A DNA stretch of 64,000 nt from an uncultured Kangiella sp. (GCA_947498625.1 CANMKR010000002.1:186001-250000); one strand, 5' to 3'; counted from the stretch's first letter, positions 21,804 to 31,461 are shown. Numbers and translations are program-made. The notes: generated by a model not told the origin, from the letters alone.

Positions 21804-22121
21804 ATGGTTTTAGCAACAGCAGGTGCGTCACAAGGCGGCGGTTTAATGCAGTTTTTCATTATGTTCGTTCCTTTGTTATTAATCATGTATTTCATGATGA
21901 TCCGTCCACAACAAAAGAAAATGAAGCAGCACCAAGCCATGACTGCAGGTTTAGAAAAAGGTGATGAGGTCATGACTACTGGTGGTATCGTAGGTCGTAT
22001 CGCTAAAATTCACGACCAATTTATCGTATTGACGATTAGCGAAGGCGTAGAAATTAAATTCCAAAAAGCTTCGATTGCTCAGACGTTACCTAAGGGTACT
22101 ATTAAGGACATCGAAGCCTAA
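21804..22121 (+). CDS. yajC: Preprotein translocase auxiliary subunit YajC
   Basis: 105 residues. One membrane helix (about 13-32), then the hallmark MIRPQQKKMKQHQ and a small cytoplasmic domain with GDEVMTTGGIVGRI. It associates with SecDF and lies between tgt and secD, as in many gammaproteobacteria. Confidence 0.96.
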   Translation: MVLATAGASQGGGLMQFFIMFVPLLLIMYFMMIRPQQKKMKQHQAMTAGLEKGDEVMTTGGIVGRIAKIHDQFIVLTISEGVEIKFQKASIAQTLPKGTIKDIEA

Positions 22122-22135
22122 TAAAGGCTATTTTT

Positions 22136-22210
22136 ATGCCTGACTTTGTTAAAAGTTATGCTCGATACTCACCTTATTTACAATAAGGCTCCGTGTCTGC
22201 GCTAACTTTT
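22136..22210 (+). promoter_or_regulatory. secD leader: 16-codon ORF and nested hairpins
   Basis: The 163-base yajC-secD gap holds an ATG (22136) with AAAGG 8 bases upstream. It opens a frame of 16 codons ending at 22186 (MPDFVKSYARYSPYLQ). The ORF overlaps a CCTTATT/AATAAGG hairpin (22172-22188), itself enclosed by AAAAGTTA (22151-22158) and TAACTTTT (22203-22210). This arrangement could be a leader-peptide switch for secDF. It is inferred only; the ORF may be chance. Confidence 0.35.
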
Positions 22211-22284
22211 GCCGCGTCAGCCAGCAAAATTTCACTTTATTTCAATGATATAAATATAAAGAAGTAAAACTTAACGGATAACTT

Positions 22285-24201
22285 ATGATTTTTGATCAAC
22301 CGAATCAGGTACAAAGACCAATTAATACTTACCCTAAGTGGAAGTATTTTGTGATTGTAATGGTGATTGCCATTGCAGCCTTGTATGCACTGCCTAATAT
22401 TTTTGGCGAAAACCCAGCAGTACAATTAACAGGTTTACGTGATACACAAGTAACTAGTGACCAGTTGAATAGTGTTGAGGAGCAGTGGCAGCAAGAAAAT
22501 CTGAACCTGATTGCGATTGAGCAGCAAAATAATCAAAAAGTAGTTGCCCGCTTTAGCGATATAGACAGTCAATTGAAGGCGCAAAAGTCTGCTAATGATT
22601 TGTTAAATCCAGATTCAAAAAATGCTAATTATGTGGTTGCCCAAAATCTAGCGCCCGCGACTCCTGATTGGTTGAGTGGTTTAGGTGGCAAGCCAATGAA
22701 ACTCGGTTTGGACTTGCGTGGTGGTATCTACTTTTTAATGCAAGTGGATATGGATAAAGCCATTGAAAAGCAAATCGAACAAATTTCTAGCGACTTTAAA
22801 AGAACACTTTTAGATGATGACGAAGGCCGTATTCGCGGTCGTATCGAAACCATTGAGAATGGCGTTTTACTTCAAGTAAAACCAAAGGATATTGAACGTG
22901 CTTATGGTAACTTGTATCAAGCACATCAAGACCGGGTGTTGTTAGAGCGAATTACCCGTAATGGTATCGATTTAATTCGCGCAACCTTTACACCGACTCG
23001 CTTACAAGAAATTAGTGACGCTGCTGTTGACCAAAATCGTTTGATTTTAAGCGAACGTGTTAACTCGCTAGGGGTAGCTGAACCGCAAATTCAACGTCAG
23101 GGTACAGATCGTATTGTTGTGCAATTGCCTGGTGTTCAAGATTCAGCCTTAGCCAAACAAGTCTTAGGCGCAACGGCTACGCTAGAGTTTAGGTTAGTGA
23201 ATGAAGAGGCGATGGCTGGTTTTACTGCAGGTCAGAGACCTCCAGCAGGTACCACTGAATTCGCCGACGAAAATGGCTTCCCGATCTTAATCTATGATGA
23301 AGTTAAGGTAACCGGTGAGCATTTAATAGATTCATACCCAGGCCAACACCCTGAAAATCAGCAACCTATTGTTAATGTCAAATTAGACTCAGTGGGCGGC
23401 GGTAAAATGCTTGAGACGACCGTTAAAAATGTTGGTAATCGTCTTGCAATGATACTGGTTGAGTCACAGCCAGAATTTGAAATTATTGATGGCGAAAGGA
23501 AATTAGTCGGCTCGAATCAAAAAGAGCGCGTGATTAGCGCACCAAATATTAACGGCCAATTTAGCACCGACTTCTATATCACAGGACAATTCACGCCAGC
23601 TGAAACTAAAGATTTAGCCCTTAACTTGCGCTCAGGAGCCTTGGTTGCGCCAACTTTCTTTATCGAAGAAAGAACCGTAGGCCCAACTTTAGGTGCTGAA
23701 AATATTGAAAAGGGCATGACTTCGGTCATTATCGGTTTTGCACTAGTATTAGTCTTTATGCTGATTTACTACAAGTTATTTGGCTTAGTGGCAAATATTG
23801 CTTTGACTTTAAACCTAGTTTTGATTACAGCCATTATGTCTATTTTAGGAGCTACTCTGACGCTTCCTGGTATTGCCGGTATCGTTTTAACTGTAGGTAT
23901 GGCGGTTGATGCTAATGTGCTTATTTTTGAGCGGATCCGAGAAGAGTTACGAGCTGGTACCAAGCCAGCGCAAGCTATCGACAAAGGTTACGCCCAAGCT
24001 CTATCAACCATAGCCGATGCCAATATTACCACTATGATTGCAGCCATTATTTTATATGCAATCGGAACTGGGCCAGTAAAAGGCTTCGCGATTACATTGT
24101 TTGTAGGTATTTTAACCTCTATGTTTACTGCTATTTTTGTAAGTCGAGGAATTGTTAACTTGATTTACGGTGGCAAAACCGTGAATAAACTTTCGATATA
24201 G
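22285..24201 (+). CDS. secD: Protein translocase subunit SecD
   Basis: 638 residues. First membrane helix about 14-32, a large periplasmic part with LGLDLRGGIYFLMQVD (P1 domain), then five helices in the C-terminal third. GMAVDANVLIFERIREEL is the conserved membrane motif used in proton-driven pulling of secreted proteins. It forms a complex with SecF, encoded 14 bases downstream. The ribosome site (ACGGA) is weak and the leader is unusual. Confidence 0.97.
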   Translation: MIFDQPNQVQRPINTYPKWKYFVIVMVIAIAALYALPNIFGENPAVQLTGLRDTQVTSDQLNSVEEQWQQENLNLIAIEQQNNQKVVARFSDIDSQLKAQKSANDLLNPDSKNANYVVAQNLAPATPDWLSGLGGKPMKLGLDLRGGIYFLMQVDMDKAIEKQIEQISSDFKRTLLDDDEGRIRGRIETIENGVLLQVKPKDIERAYGNLYQAHQDRVLLERITRNGIDLIRATFTPTRLQEISDAAVDQNRLILSERVNSLGVAEPQIQRQGTDRIVVQLPGVQDSALAKQVLGATATLEFRLVNEEAMAGFTAGQRPPAGTTEFADENGFPILIYDEVKVTGEHLIDSYPGQHPENQQPIVNVKLDSVGGGKMLETTVKNVGNRLAMILVESQPEFEIIDGERKLVGSNQKERVISAPNINGQFSTDFYITGQFTPAETKDLALNLRSGALVAPTFFIEERTVGPTLGAENIEKGMTSVIIGFALVLVFMLIYYKLFGLVANIALTLNLVLITAIMSILGATLTLPGIAGIVLTVGMAVDANVLIFERIREELRAGTKPAQAIDKGYAQALSTIADANITTMIAAIILYAIGTGPVKGFAITLFVGILTSMFTAIFVSRGIVNLIYGGKTVNKLSI

Positions 24202-24215
24202 GGCGGTAAATAATT

Positions 24216-25154
24216 ATGCAAATTTTAAATCAAAATACCAAAATCAATTTTTTAAAACTTCGCAAGATTGCGATGGTTTTCTCTGCGCTTTTAATTATTG
24301 CTTCTATTAGCTCGCTAGTAATGCGTGGTCTAAATTTTGGCCTCGACTTTACTGGCGGTACATCGGTCGAGATCCAATATGGCCAAGCTGCAGATTTGAG
24401 CAGTATTCGTCAGCAGCTTTCTGATGGAAATTTTAAAGGGGCTGTTGTTCAGAATTTCGGTACTTCACAAGATGTGAAAATCCGTATTCCAGATCAGGAC
24501 TTTATGCCAGGTGACCAAGTGGGCGTTGCAGTGATAGATTTACTGAAATCTAACGATTCGAGTGTGGTTGAAAAATATAAAGGCTATGTTGGTCCTGTGG
24601 TGGGTGAAGAGCTGAAGGAGCAGGGCGTATTAGCCATGATCGTGGCATTGATCTGCATCATGATTTATGTGGCTTTACGTTTTGAGTGGAAATTTTCACT
24701 AGGCTCTGTGGCAGCATTGGCTCACGATGTCATTATTACCTTAGGCTTTTTCTCGATCACTCAGATGGAATTTGATTTAACGGTATTAGCAGCGCTTCTT
24801 GCCGTTATTGGCTACTCACTAAACGATACAATTGTTGTATTTGATAGGATTCGCGAAAACTTCCTGAAAATGCGTAAAGGCACATCCGAAGATATTATCA
24901 ATATTTCTTTAAACCAAACCTTGGCAAGAACTTTGATGACATCGATAACTACTTTGTTAGTATTATTGGCATTGTTTTTCTTTGGTGGTGAAACCATTCA
25001 TGCATTCGCCACAGCCTTAATTGTTGGTGTATTTATTGGTACCTATTCATCGATTTACGTTGCCAGTATTGTTGCTCTAGCATTAGGCGTTAAGAAAGAA
25101 GATCTGATGCCACCAGAAGTTGAAAAAGAGGGTGCTGAATTCGATCTACCCTAG
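24216..25154 (+). CDS. secF: Protein translocase subunit SecF
   Basis: 312 residues. N-terminal helix about 17-37, periplasmic GLNFGLDFTGGTSVEIQY, then five helices with the conserved GYSLNDTIVVFDRIREN. It pairs with SecD and ends the queA-tgt-yajC-secDF run; a strong terminator follows 40 bases after the stop. Confidence 0.97.
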   Translation: MQILNQNTKINFLKLRKIAMVFSALLIIASISSLVMRGLNFGLDFTGGTSVEIQYGQAADLSSIRQQLSDGNFKGAVVQNFGTSQDVKIRIPDQDFMPGDQVGVAVIDLLKSNDSSVVEKYKGYVGPVVGEELKEQGVLAMIVALICIMIYVALRFEWKFSLGSVAALAHDVIITLGFFSITQMEFDLTVLAALLAVIGYSLNDTIVVFDRIRENFLKMRKGTSEDIINISLNQTLARTLMTSITTLLVLLALFFFGGETIHAFATALIVGVFIGTYSSIYVASIVALALGVKKEDLMPPEVEKEGAEFDLP

Positions 25155-25194
25155 AACTTCGCGAAGTGAATCTTTTTCATATTAAATTCATGAT

Positions 25195-25230
25195 AAAAGG
25201 CTTAGAATGCAATCATTCTAAGCCTTTTTT
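25195..25230 (+). terminator. Strong terminator after secF
   Basis: 15-bp perfect stem AAAAGGCTTAGAATG with a CAAT loop and T tail. It ends only 9 bases before the ATG of the next gene. Confidence 0.92.
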
Positions 25231-25239
25231 ATAATAACT

Positions 25240-26394
25240 ATGGCAGAACAAGAAAAAACAATTCCAGAAGATGTAGAGACACTTAAACAAGTCGAAGAAG
25301 CTTTCCTTAATAGTAAATCTTGGTTACCCGAATTTTTGCAGCCTTATTGGCAACAATTGCAAGAATATCCTTGGTTATTATTTATCGTAGTTATTTCTGC
25401 CGGTTATGTGGTCGCTAAAATTGTACAGTGGGCATTTAAGAAAGTTGCTAATTACTTAACCTCTAAAACCACTAATAAATTCGACGATAAGATCATCGCT
25501 ATTGTATCGAAAACTGTTTTTAGCGTTATTTTCTTTATTTCCTTGATGCTAGCTGTTGATGCTTTAATTTTTGAGTCAACCACTGAGATGTTACTCAAAC
25601 GAGTCGTGATGAGCATATTGGTTATTTCGATAATGACTTCATCTTTAAAAGGCTCAAAAATTGTTCTTCAAGCTATTAGCCATAATCGAAAGCGTTTTTC
25701 TTTTATTGAAGAGAGAACACTTCCGATATTAAACATTGCTAGCCAGATTTTATTAATTGGCGCTTTTTCCTATTTCTTAATACTGCTATGGGGTAAAGAT
25801 CCCACTGCATGGCTGGCCTCAGCAGGTGTTGTCGGTATCGCTGTAGGTTTTGCTGCAAAAGATACATTGGCCAATTTATTTGCCGGCTTTTTTATTGTCG
25901 CTGATTCACCATACAAAATTGGCGATTATATTGTTCTCGACTCCGGCGAAAGAGGGCAAGTAACGCATGTGGGAATTCGTTCAACTCGATTAATGACTCG
26001 TGATGATATCGAAATTACTATTCCTAACTCAGTGATGGGTAATGCTAAGATCGTTAATGAAAGTGGTGGTCCATCAGAGAAAACTCGTGTCAGACTACCA
26101 GTTGGCGTTGCTTACGATACGGACTTAGATCATGTCGTGACGGTACTCAAAGAAGAAGCGGGAAAAAATGATTTGGTCTTGAAATATCCTGAAGCAAGAA
26201 TTCGTGCTAAAGCCTTTGGCGCTTCAAGTGTGGATTTTCAATTGCAATTTTGGATAGATAAGCCTGAGTTTAGAGGCCGCGTAAAACATAACTTGATTTT
26301 GGCAATCCATAAAAGATTCCGCGATGAGGGCATTGAAATCCCTTATGCCAAGCAAGATCTTTATATTAAGCGAATAGATGAAGACATTTCTTAG
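25240..26394 (+). CDS. MscS family mechanosensitive channel
   Basis: 384 residues. Four hydrophobic segments (about 47-65, 88-106, 118-135 and 165-185), then the pore-lining and beta region: GVVGIAVGFAAKDTLANLFAGFFIV, DYIVLDSGERGQV and ITIPNSVM. It releases solutes on osmotic downshock. The ATG follows the secF terminator by 9 bases with no Shine-Dalgarno-like sequence, so its promoter must lie upstream of, or overlap, the hairpin, or expression depends on read-through. A second MscS protein is at 59114. Confidence 0.92.
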   Translation: MAEQEKTIPEDVETLKQVEEAFLNSKSWLPEFLQPYWQQLQEYPWLLFIVVISAGYVVAKIVQWAFKKVANYLTSKTTNKFDDKIIAIVSKTVFSVIFFISLMLAVDALIFESTTEMLLKRVVMSILVISIMTSSLKGSKIVLQAISHNRKRFSFIEERTLPILNIASQILLIGAFSYFLILLWGKDPTAWLASAGVVGIAVGFAAKDTLANLFAGFFIVADSPYKIGDYIVLDSGERGQVTHVGIRSTRLMTRDDIEITIPNSVMGNAKIVNESGGPSEKTRVRLPVGVAYDTDLDHVVTVLKEEAGKNDLVLKYPEARIRAKAFGASSVDFQLQFWIDKPEFRGRVKHNLILAIHKRFRDEGIEIPYAKQDLYIKRIDEDIS

Positions 26395-27049
26395 CCTGCT
26401 TCTTTTATTGCTTTTAGTGGGTTGCTCTCTAACAGAGGAGCAACCTGTTACTAATATTGATGGTTCGAGTTCATTTCCTACCTCAAGCTCAAACCAAACC
26501 CTAGTATCTTCCTCGCCATCAGATCTAAAGCCAGCAACAACACCATCGGTTACAGAGAGTAGCACTATAAGTGAATCGCCAAAGAAGCTAATTCGGCCAG
26601 AGTCTTATTCTCAATGCGGCGCAAACTCCCAAGCCCAAGAATTGGCTCAACTTATTGCCACAGATAGTGAACAGCAGCGCTTGGTCATTAATTGCAATGC
26701 AAAGCTTGCTGAAATTGCGGCGATTAAAGCGCAAGAAATGGCTGTGGCTGGAGAGGTTTCTCATAAAGGTAGATTTGATGGACCAAATAACCGGCTTGCC
26801 TTTTACGGCGTGCGATTACCCTCAGATGAAAGATTACAATTTAATACGGTTGAGGCAGTAGCTGGCGGCGAAGAGTTTGCGGATGATGTTTGGCTAAGCT
26901 TTCAAACGTCTTACCCTCATAGAACCCATTTGTTGGCAGAGCATGACTTTTATCTTGGGCAAACAGAGCTAGGTGTAGGTTATGCAAGAAATCTACGGAG
27001 TCCTCATTTAGATTACTGGGTGGTTTATTTTGCTAAATTATCGAAATAA
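26378..27049 (+). CDS. CAP-domain lipoprotein (YkwD/SCP-like)
   Basis: 223 residues. Lipoprotein signal with lipobox LLVGC (Cys16), a Ser/Thr/Pro-rich linker (about 20-75), then a CAP domain. CAP features are the helix with LAEIAAIKAQEMA, SHKGRFDGPNNRL, the AVAGGEEFADDVW segment and H-rich TSYPHRTHLL. The overlap with the channel gene (17 bases) indicates joint translation. Bacterial CAP proteins are often envelope proteins of unknown activity. Confidence 0.8.
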   Translation: MKTFLSLLLLLLLVGCSLTEEQPVTNIDGSSSFPTSSSNQTLVSSSPSDLKPATTPSVTESSTISESPKKLIRPESYSQCGANSQAQELAQLIATDSEQQRLVINCNAKLAEIAAIKAQEMAVAGEVSHKGRFDGPNNRLAFYGVRLPSDERLQFNTVEAVAGGEEFADDVWLSFQTSYPHRTHLLAEHDFYLGQTELGVGYARNLRSPHLDYWVVYFAKLSK

Positions 27050-27118
27050 AAAGGATTTCGTTTGTCACCTTTCAATCGCTCAACAGGTCAATAAGTTAAA
27101 TTATTTACAAGGCTAACA

Positions 27119-27661
27119 GTGTCTTTCAAGCAGCGATTACCTAATACAATAATATTAAAGGCGCAAAAAAGAGACCAATTTGCATTAACCCATATCTATC
27201 ATCAATATAAGTCAGCTATTTATGGTTTAGCCTATCGCATTACTCAAGATAGAGATGCCTCTGAGGACATATTGCAGCAGGTAATAGAGAAAGTTATTCT
27301 AAAAATTAAGGCATTAAAAGAGCCTGAAAAATTTAACGGCTGGTTAAAAACTTTAAGTTACCGCGTCACTATTGATTATCTAAATAAGTCATCTAAAAAC
27401 TTAGATACAGAATTTGATATTGATAGCTTTGAATCTCAAAGCTTTGAAACGACCAGTCTGGATATTGAAAAGTATTTAACTGTATTAAATTCCAGAGAGA
27501 GGTTGGTGTTGAACTTGTTTTTGGTTGAGGGGTACAAGCATCAAGAAATCGCGGGAAAAATTGGTATATCGGAAGTTAACAGTAAACAAATATATCGGCG
27601 AAGTTTGCAAAAACTGAATAATCTGAGCACCAAAGCTTCATACAGTGGTGTAGGAGAGTGA
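27119..27661 (+). CDS. ECF-type RNA polymerase sigma factor
   Basis: 180 residues with sigma region 2 (HIYHQYKSAIYGLAYRITQDRDASEDILQQV, about 24-55) and region 4 (SRERLVLNLFLVEGYKHQEIAGKIGISEVNSKQIYRRSL, about 125-163), with no region 3. GTG start with AAGG 6 bases upstream. Its last bases overlap the start region of a single-helix membrane protein that may be its anti-sigma factor. The regulon and inducing signal are not visible. Confidence 0.92.
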   Translation: MSFKQRLPNTIILKAQKRDQFALTHIYHQYKSAIYGLAYRITQDRDASEDILQQVIEKVILKIKALKEPEKFNGWLKTLSYRVTIDYLNKSSKNLDTEFDIDSFESQSFETTSLDIEKYLTVLNSRERLVLNLFLVEGYKHQEIAGKIGISEVNSKQIYRRSLQKLNNLSTKASYSGVGE

Positions 27662-27663
27662 AT

Positions 27664-28143
27664 ATGAGTTCATTAGAACGTGAATTAAAGCGTCAGCTAG
27701 ATGAATCTGCATTAAAGAACCCAGATAAAGCTGTAGATAGTCGATTAGAGCAATTGATTGCAGACAGTTGTAATCAAGTTACTAAAGTTTCAAGCAAACC
27801 CCATTGGGCTTGGTGGATGGCGGCAGCCTCTATAGCTATAGTAGTCTTAATTCCTTTTAGCAAGCAAGAGCTAGCAGAAGATCCTTTAAGCATGGCTTTA
27901 GAGCAATCATCTTTGTTAGAAACTTCTATTAATTTATACAGCCAACATGAAATACAGCCTGAATTGTTTCTAGAGGTGAGTAGGATCAATCATCGGATCC
28001 AGCAATTAGATAACCAAGTTCAAGATTTAGTCAGTGATGATCAGAATAAGCACTTAGTTGTGGATTTATTAAATCAAAGAATTCAACAGCTGCATTTATT
28101 AAAAGATATTTATCAAGCTGATAAATTGATTGTGCAGATTTAG
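27664..28143 (+). CDS. Putative anti-sigma factor, single membrane helix
   Basis: About 159 residues. A cytoplasmic N-terminus of about 45 residues, one membrane helix (AWWMAAASIAIVVLIPF), then a helical periplasmic part with repeated leucines and glutamines (ISRINHRIQQLDNQVQDL). No zinc-binding HxxxCxxC is present. Position directly after an ECF sigma gene and topology suggest anti-sigma function. I chose ATG 27664 over the GTG at 27658 because AGGAG is 7 bases upstream. Confidence 0.65.
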   Translation: MSSLERELKRQLDESALKNPDKAVDSRLEQLIADSCNQVTKVSSKPHWAWWMAAASIAIVVLIPFSKQELAEDPLSMALEQSSLLETSINLYSQHEIQPELFLEVSRINHRIQQLDNQVQDLVSDDQNKHLVVDLLNQRIQQLHLLKDIYQADKLIVQI

Positions 28144-28152
28144 GAGTATCCA

Positions 28153-29019
28153 GTGAAGAAAATTATTATACTAACGCTTTTGTTTTTCCCTATAGTGAGC
28201 TTTGCCAAGGATTATCAATCCCCAGAAGCAGCTAAGCTGGCAAAAGAGCTTAAGTTTTCTATTGATAAAACGCTTTCAAGAATTGTTGAGCTTGAGGCTA
28301 AAGCTGGTGCAAATGTTGAAGATATAAAAATATCCATACAGAATGAATTAAAACCAAATGCAAAATTTGGTGTTGTCCTAAATAAGCAAAATAAAGTGAT
28401 TGTCGTTACACCAGAAAGTGAAGCTGCACTTTTAGGGATCAAACCTAATGATATAGTTCAATCCTTATTGGTCAATGGTAATAAAGTAGAGCTTGCAAAA
28501 AGTATAGAGCTGATTAACGGTCAAAGCATACAGGCGACTCTTTTAAGAGGCGATAAGGCTATGCAGTTAAAGGGTTTTGTGAAAGGCACTAATGAAGTTC
28601 CTTGGAAACTGACTACACTAGTAGATGACAAGCAAGAAGTTAGCACCAATAATGATGTTGCGGTCGACGATAGTAGTTGTGGTCGCTTGTCTATTTTCTT
28701 TAGACCTCCAGAAACTAATGATTTTTATCCAGTCATGTTTAATCAAGTTAATAAGAATAATGTTATGAGAACTCGTGATGTTATTAGAGTTAAGCCAGGT
28801 GAAAACCTGGTCAAATTAAATGAGTTAATTGCTGCCAGAGGCTTAAGAATTAAAAGACCAAACATGGTGCGTGGAAAAGAACTAACTATTGATGTAGAAC
28901 CAAATAAGACTTATCACCTAGCAGCAGAGTTTGATAGCACTAAGCGCCTGCAATCTATTGGTGAAACCTATTGGAAGCCTATAGTTTGGAAGGTTACGGA
29001 AAAGGAGTGTCAGCTATAA
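28153..29019 (+). CDS. Exported PDZ-like domain protein of the sigma-factor operon
   Basis: 288 residues. Signal peptide about 1-18 (SFAKD). A PDZ-like segment (about 70-140) includes FGVVLNKQNKVIVVTPESEAALLGIKPNDIVQSL, with no protease domain. The C-terminal part (about 170-288) has Cys residues at both ends (DDSSCGRL, EKECQL) that could pair in the periplasm. GTG start with AGGAG upstream. It lies after the putative anti-sigma gene, so a role in sensing envelope state is possible but unproven. Confidence 0.65.
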   Translation: MKKIIILTLLFFPIVSFAKDYQSPEAAKLAKELKFSIDKTLSRIVELEAKAGANVEDIKISIQNELKPNAKFGVVLNKQNKVIVVTPESEAALLGIKPNDIVQSLLVNGNKVELAKSIELINGQSIQATLLRGDKAMQLKGFVKGTNEVPWKLTTLVDDKQEVSTNNDVAVDDSSCGRLSIFFRPPETNDFYPVMFNQVNKNNVMRTRDVIRVKPGENLVKLNELIAARGLRIKRPNMVRGKELTIDVEPNKTYHLAAEFDSTKRLQSIGETYWKPIVWKVTEKECQL

Positions 29020-29693
29020 TGTATTCAAAGAAAACTTTTGATTTCTTAGAGCAGCTTAGGCTAAACAACAATAGAGAATGGTTTAATGAGAATAAAAAAG
29101 TATATGAAGACATAATTCGTACGCCCACTTTGAATTTGATCGAGTCTTTTAAGCCTTATTTGAAAACCTTAACCCCGCACTTTGTCGCTATTTCCAAAAA
29201 AATAGGCGGTTCTATGATGCGACCATACCGAGATACACGTTTCTCAAAAGACAAGACGCCCTATAAAACTAATATTGGAGTACAGTTTCGTCATCAACTT
29301 GGAAAAGATGTGCATGCACCAGGCTATTACTTTCATATTAGCCCTGAGGAGTGTTTTATCGGCGCGGGTATTTGGCATCCAGAATCAAAAGCTTTACGTA
29401 ATATCCGGGAATTGATCGATCAAGCGCCCGGTGCTTGGAATAAAATAAAGAAAAATAAACCCATGAATCATGACTTTGAGTTTGTGGGAAATGCTTTAAC
29501 CAATCCGCCAAGAGGTTATCAAAAGGATCACCCGAATATCGATGATCTAAAACGCAAAGATTTTATTGTTATAAAAGACATTAAAAGAAAAGAACTCTAT
29601 TCAAAAGGCTTACCGCAGATCCTGCATAAAGAATATAAGAAAACAGAGCCATTGATGCGCTTTTTATGCGAGGCGCAAAACCTTAATTTCTAA
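29019..29693 (+). CDS. DUF2461 (TIGR02453-like) family protein
   Basis: 224 residues from ATG 29019, which overlaps the previous stop (TAATG) with GGAG upstream. The family pattern is clear: FDFLEQLRLNNNREWFNENKKVYE, then MRPYRDTRFSKDKTPYKTNIG and FHISPEECFIGAGIW. Members are widespread soluble proteins without an established activity. The translational overlap places it in the sigma-factor operon. Confidence 0.88.
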   Translation: MYSKKTFDFLEQLRLNNNREWFNENKKVYEDIIRTPTLNLIESFKPYLKTLTPHFVAISKKIGGSMMRPYRDTRFSKDKTPYKTNIGVQFRHQLGKDVHAPGYYFHISPEECFIGAGIWHPESKALRNIRELIDQAPGAWNKIKKNKPMNHDFEFVGNALTNPPRGYQKDHPNIDDLKRKDFIVIKDIKRKELYSKGLPQILHKEYKKTEPLMRFLCEAQNLNF

Positions 29694-29708
29694 CTGCTGA
29701 AATTTTAC

Positions 29709-30341
29709 CTATTTAAGGAAATCTTTAGCCGCTTTAATGAGCTGGCTTTTATTAAATATAAAATGACGCTTTTTGCCGCCTATCTGACGCCACAATACAG
29801 CGCTTCTGATAGCACCTAATAGCAAGGCTCTAATTAAATGTTGGTTGTTTGACTGCTCTAAAAATTTACTGCTGCCGGTAACCTGAATCTTGGTAGGTAA
29901 GGTTGAAATACTATCTTTATAGATTCCAGCGAGTTGCTCAATAGTCGAAAAATTAATTTCCTCATCTGAATCTTTGTAGTCTACTAAGCGATTAGCTTGA
30001 GATATTCTGCTAGCAATCAACTCTAATAGTTGCGGTTTACCAGTCAGCTGCTTCTCTAAAGTAATAACATTAATCAAATAACGTCCAAAGTCAGGTTCTG
30101 TTTTATTCCCCGAGAGTTGCACAACAATTGATTTAAAACCAGTATTTAAATTATTAACGTCACCAAAGATCGCTTCGGTAGATTCTGCTTCGAGTTTTAA
30201 AGATGCCCCAAATAAAGTCTGCATATCATCTTTATTGGCTTGTCCATTGCGTGCGATAGATTGTACGCAGTCTATCGCTTGGCATACTCCGGCTAATGCT
30301 ATGGTGATTTCTTTAAAGTTATCGTTAGAGTTAAAAAACAT
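29709..30341 (-). CDS. hflD: HflD, high-frequency lysogenization protein homologue
   Basis: 210 residues, mostly helical, with ALAGVCQAIDCVQSIARNG at the N-terminus and RYLINVITLEKQL in the middle. In E. coli HflD is a membrane-associated protein that binds phage lambda CII; its cellular role is unclear. It sits directly after mnmA, the usual gammaproteobacterial arrangement. Confidence 0.9.
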   Translation of the reverse strand: MFFNSNDNFKEITIALAGVCQAIDCVQSIARNGQANKDDMQTLFGASLKLEAESTEAIFGDVNNLNTGFKSIVVQLSGNKTEPDFGRYLINVITLEKQLTGKPQLLELIASRISQANRLVDYKDSDEEINFSTIEQLAGIYKDSISTLPTKIQVTGSSKFLEQSNNQHLIRALLLGAIRSAVLWRQIGGKKRHFIFNKSQLIKAAKDFLK

Positions 30342-30342
30342 A

Positions 30343-31461
30343 TTAGATTCTATTTATTTGCTCGATGATGCCGCCGCCAAGGCAGATATCATCTTGATAA
30401 AAAACTACGGATTGGCCAGGTGTTACCGCGCGTTCAGGTTGTGCGAACTGCACTAACCAAGTGTCTTCGTCAATACGACTGACTTTGCAAGCAACATCTT
30501 CTTGGCGATAACGATTTTTGGCGGTACAACTAAAGCTGTTATCTGGAGCTTCACCTGCCACCCAATCCAACTTCTTTGCGATTAAAGAATTGCTCATCAA
30601 AAGAGGGTGCTCGTGGCCTTGAGCAACAATTAAAACATTTCGCTCTAAATCTTTATCTACACTAAACCAAGGATCTTCGCTGGCATCGGCAAGGCCACCA
30701 ATGCCTAAGCCTTTCCTTTGCCCTAGAGTATGATACATCAAACCATTATGTTTACCGATGACTTTGCCTTCTGGGGTTTCTATGTCTCCAGGTTGAGCCG
30801 GCAAATACTGCTGTAAAAAATCACTAAACTTTCTTTCACCAATAAAACAAATTCCAGTCGAGTCTTTTTTCTTAGCAGTTATTAGATCTTGTTCTTCAGC
30901 GATTTTTCTTACATCAGGCTTATCAAGTTCACCCACTGGAAATAGGGTCTTGCCAATCTTGTCATGACTCACTGTGTATAAAAAATAGGATTGGTCTTTA
31001 TTAGGATCCAAACCGCGCATTAAAGTGGCTTTGCCATCTTTCTCGCCACGTCGAACATAGTGACCAGTGGCAATATAATCTGCGCCTAGTAACTGTGCAT
31101 AATCCAGAAAAGCTTTAAATTTAATTTCTTTATTACACATGATATCTGGATTAGGTGTTCGCCCAGCGCGATATTCTTCTAAGAAATATTCAAAAACATT
31201 ATCCCAGTATTCGGCGGCAAAATTGATGGTTTTAAGCGGAATATCCAGTTTGTCACAAACTGCTTGCGCGTCGGCTAAATCTTCTGCAGCGGTGCAATAT
31301 TCGGTATCGTCATCTTCTTCCCAATTTTTCATAAACAAGCCAGTGACATGATAGCCTTGTTTTTTCAATAGATACGCTGAAACAGAAGAGTCAACACCGC
31401 CTGACATGCCGACAATAACTTTAGTTTCAGAAATTGGTTTTTGAGGTTGCTGTTGATTCAT
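30343..31461 (-). CDS. mnmA: tRNA-specific 2-thiouridylase
   Basis: 372 residues. PP-loop [25 protein letters not shown], catalytic cysteines in CNKEIKF and [12 protein letters not shown], and [11 protein letters not shown]. It adds sulfur to U34 of Lys, Glu and Gln tRNAs. Its ATG overlaps the stop of the Nudix gene by 4 bases, and hflD follows 1 base after its stop. Confidence 0.97.
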   Translation of the reverse strand: MNQQQPQKPISETKVIVGMSGGVDSSVSAYLLKKQGYHVTGLFMKNWEEDDDTEYCTAAEDLADAQAVCDKLDIPLKTINFAAEYWDNVFEYFLEEYRAGRTPNPDIMCNKEIKFKAFLDYAQLLGADYIATGHYVRRGEKDGKATLMRGLDPNKDQSYFLYTVSHDKIGKTLFPVGELDKPDVRKIAEEQDLITAKKKDSTGICFIGERKFSDFLQQYLPAQPGDIETPEGKVIGKHNGLMYHTLGQRKGLGIGGLADASEDPWFSVDKDLERNVLIVAQGHEHPLLMSNSLIAKKLDWVAGEAPDNSFSCTAKNRYRQEDVACKVSRIDEDTWLVQFAQPERAVTPGQSVVFYQDDICLGGGIIEQINRI

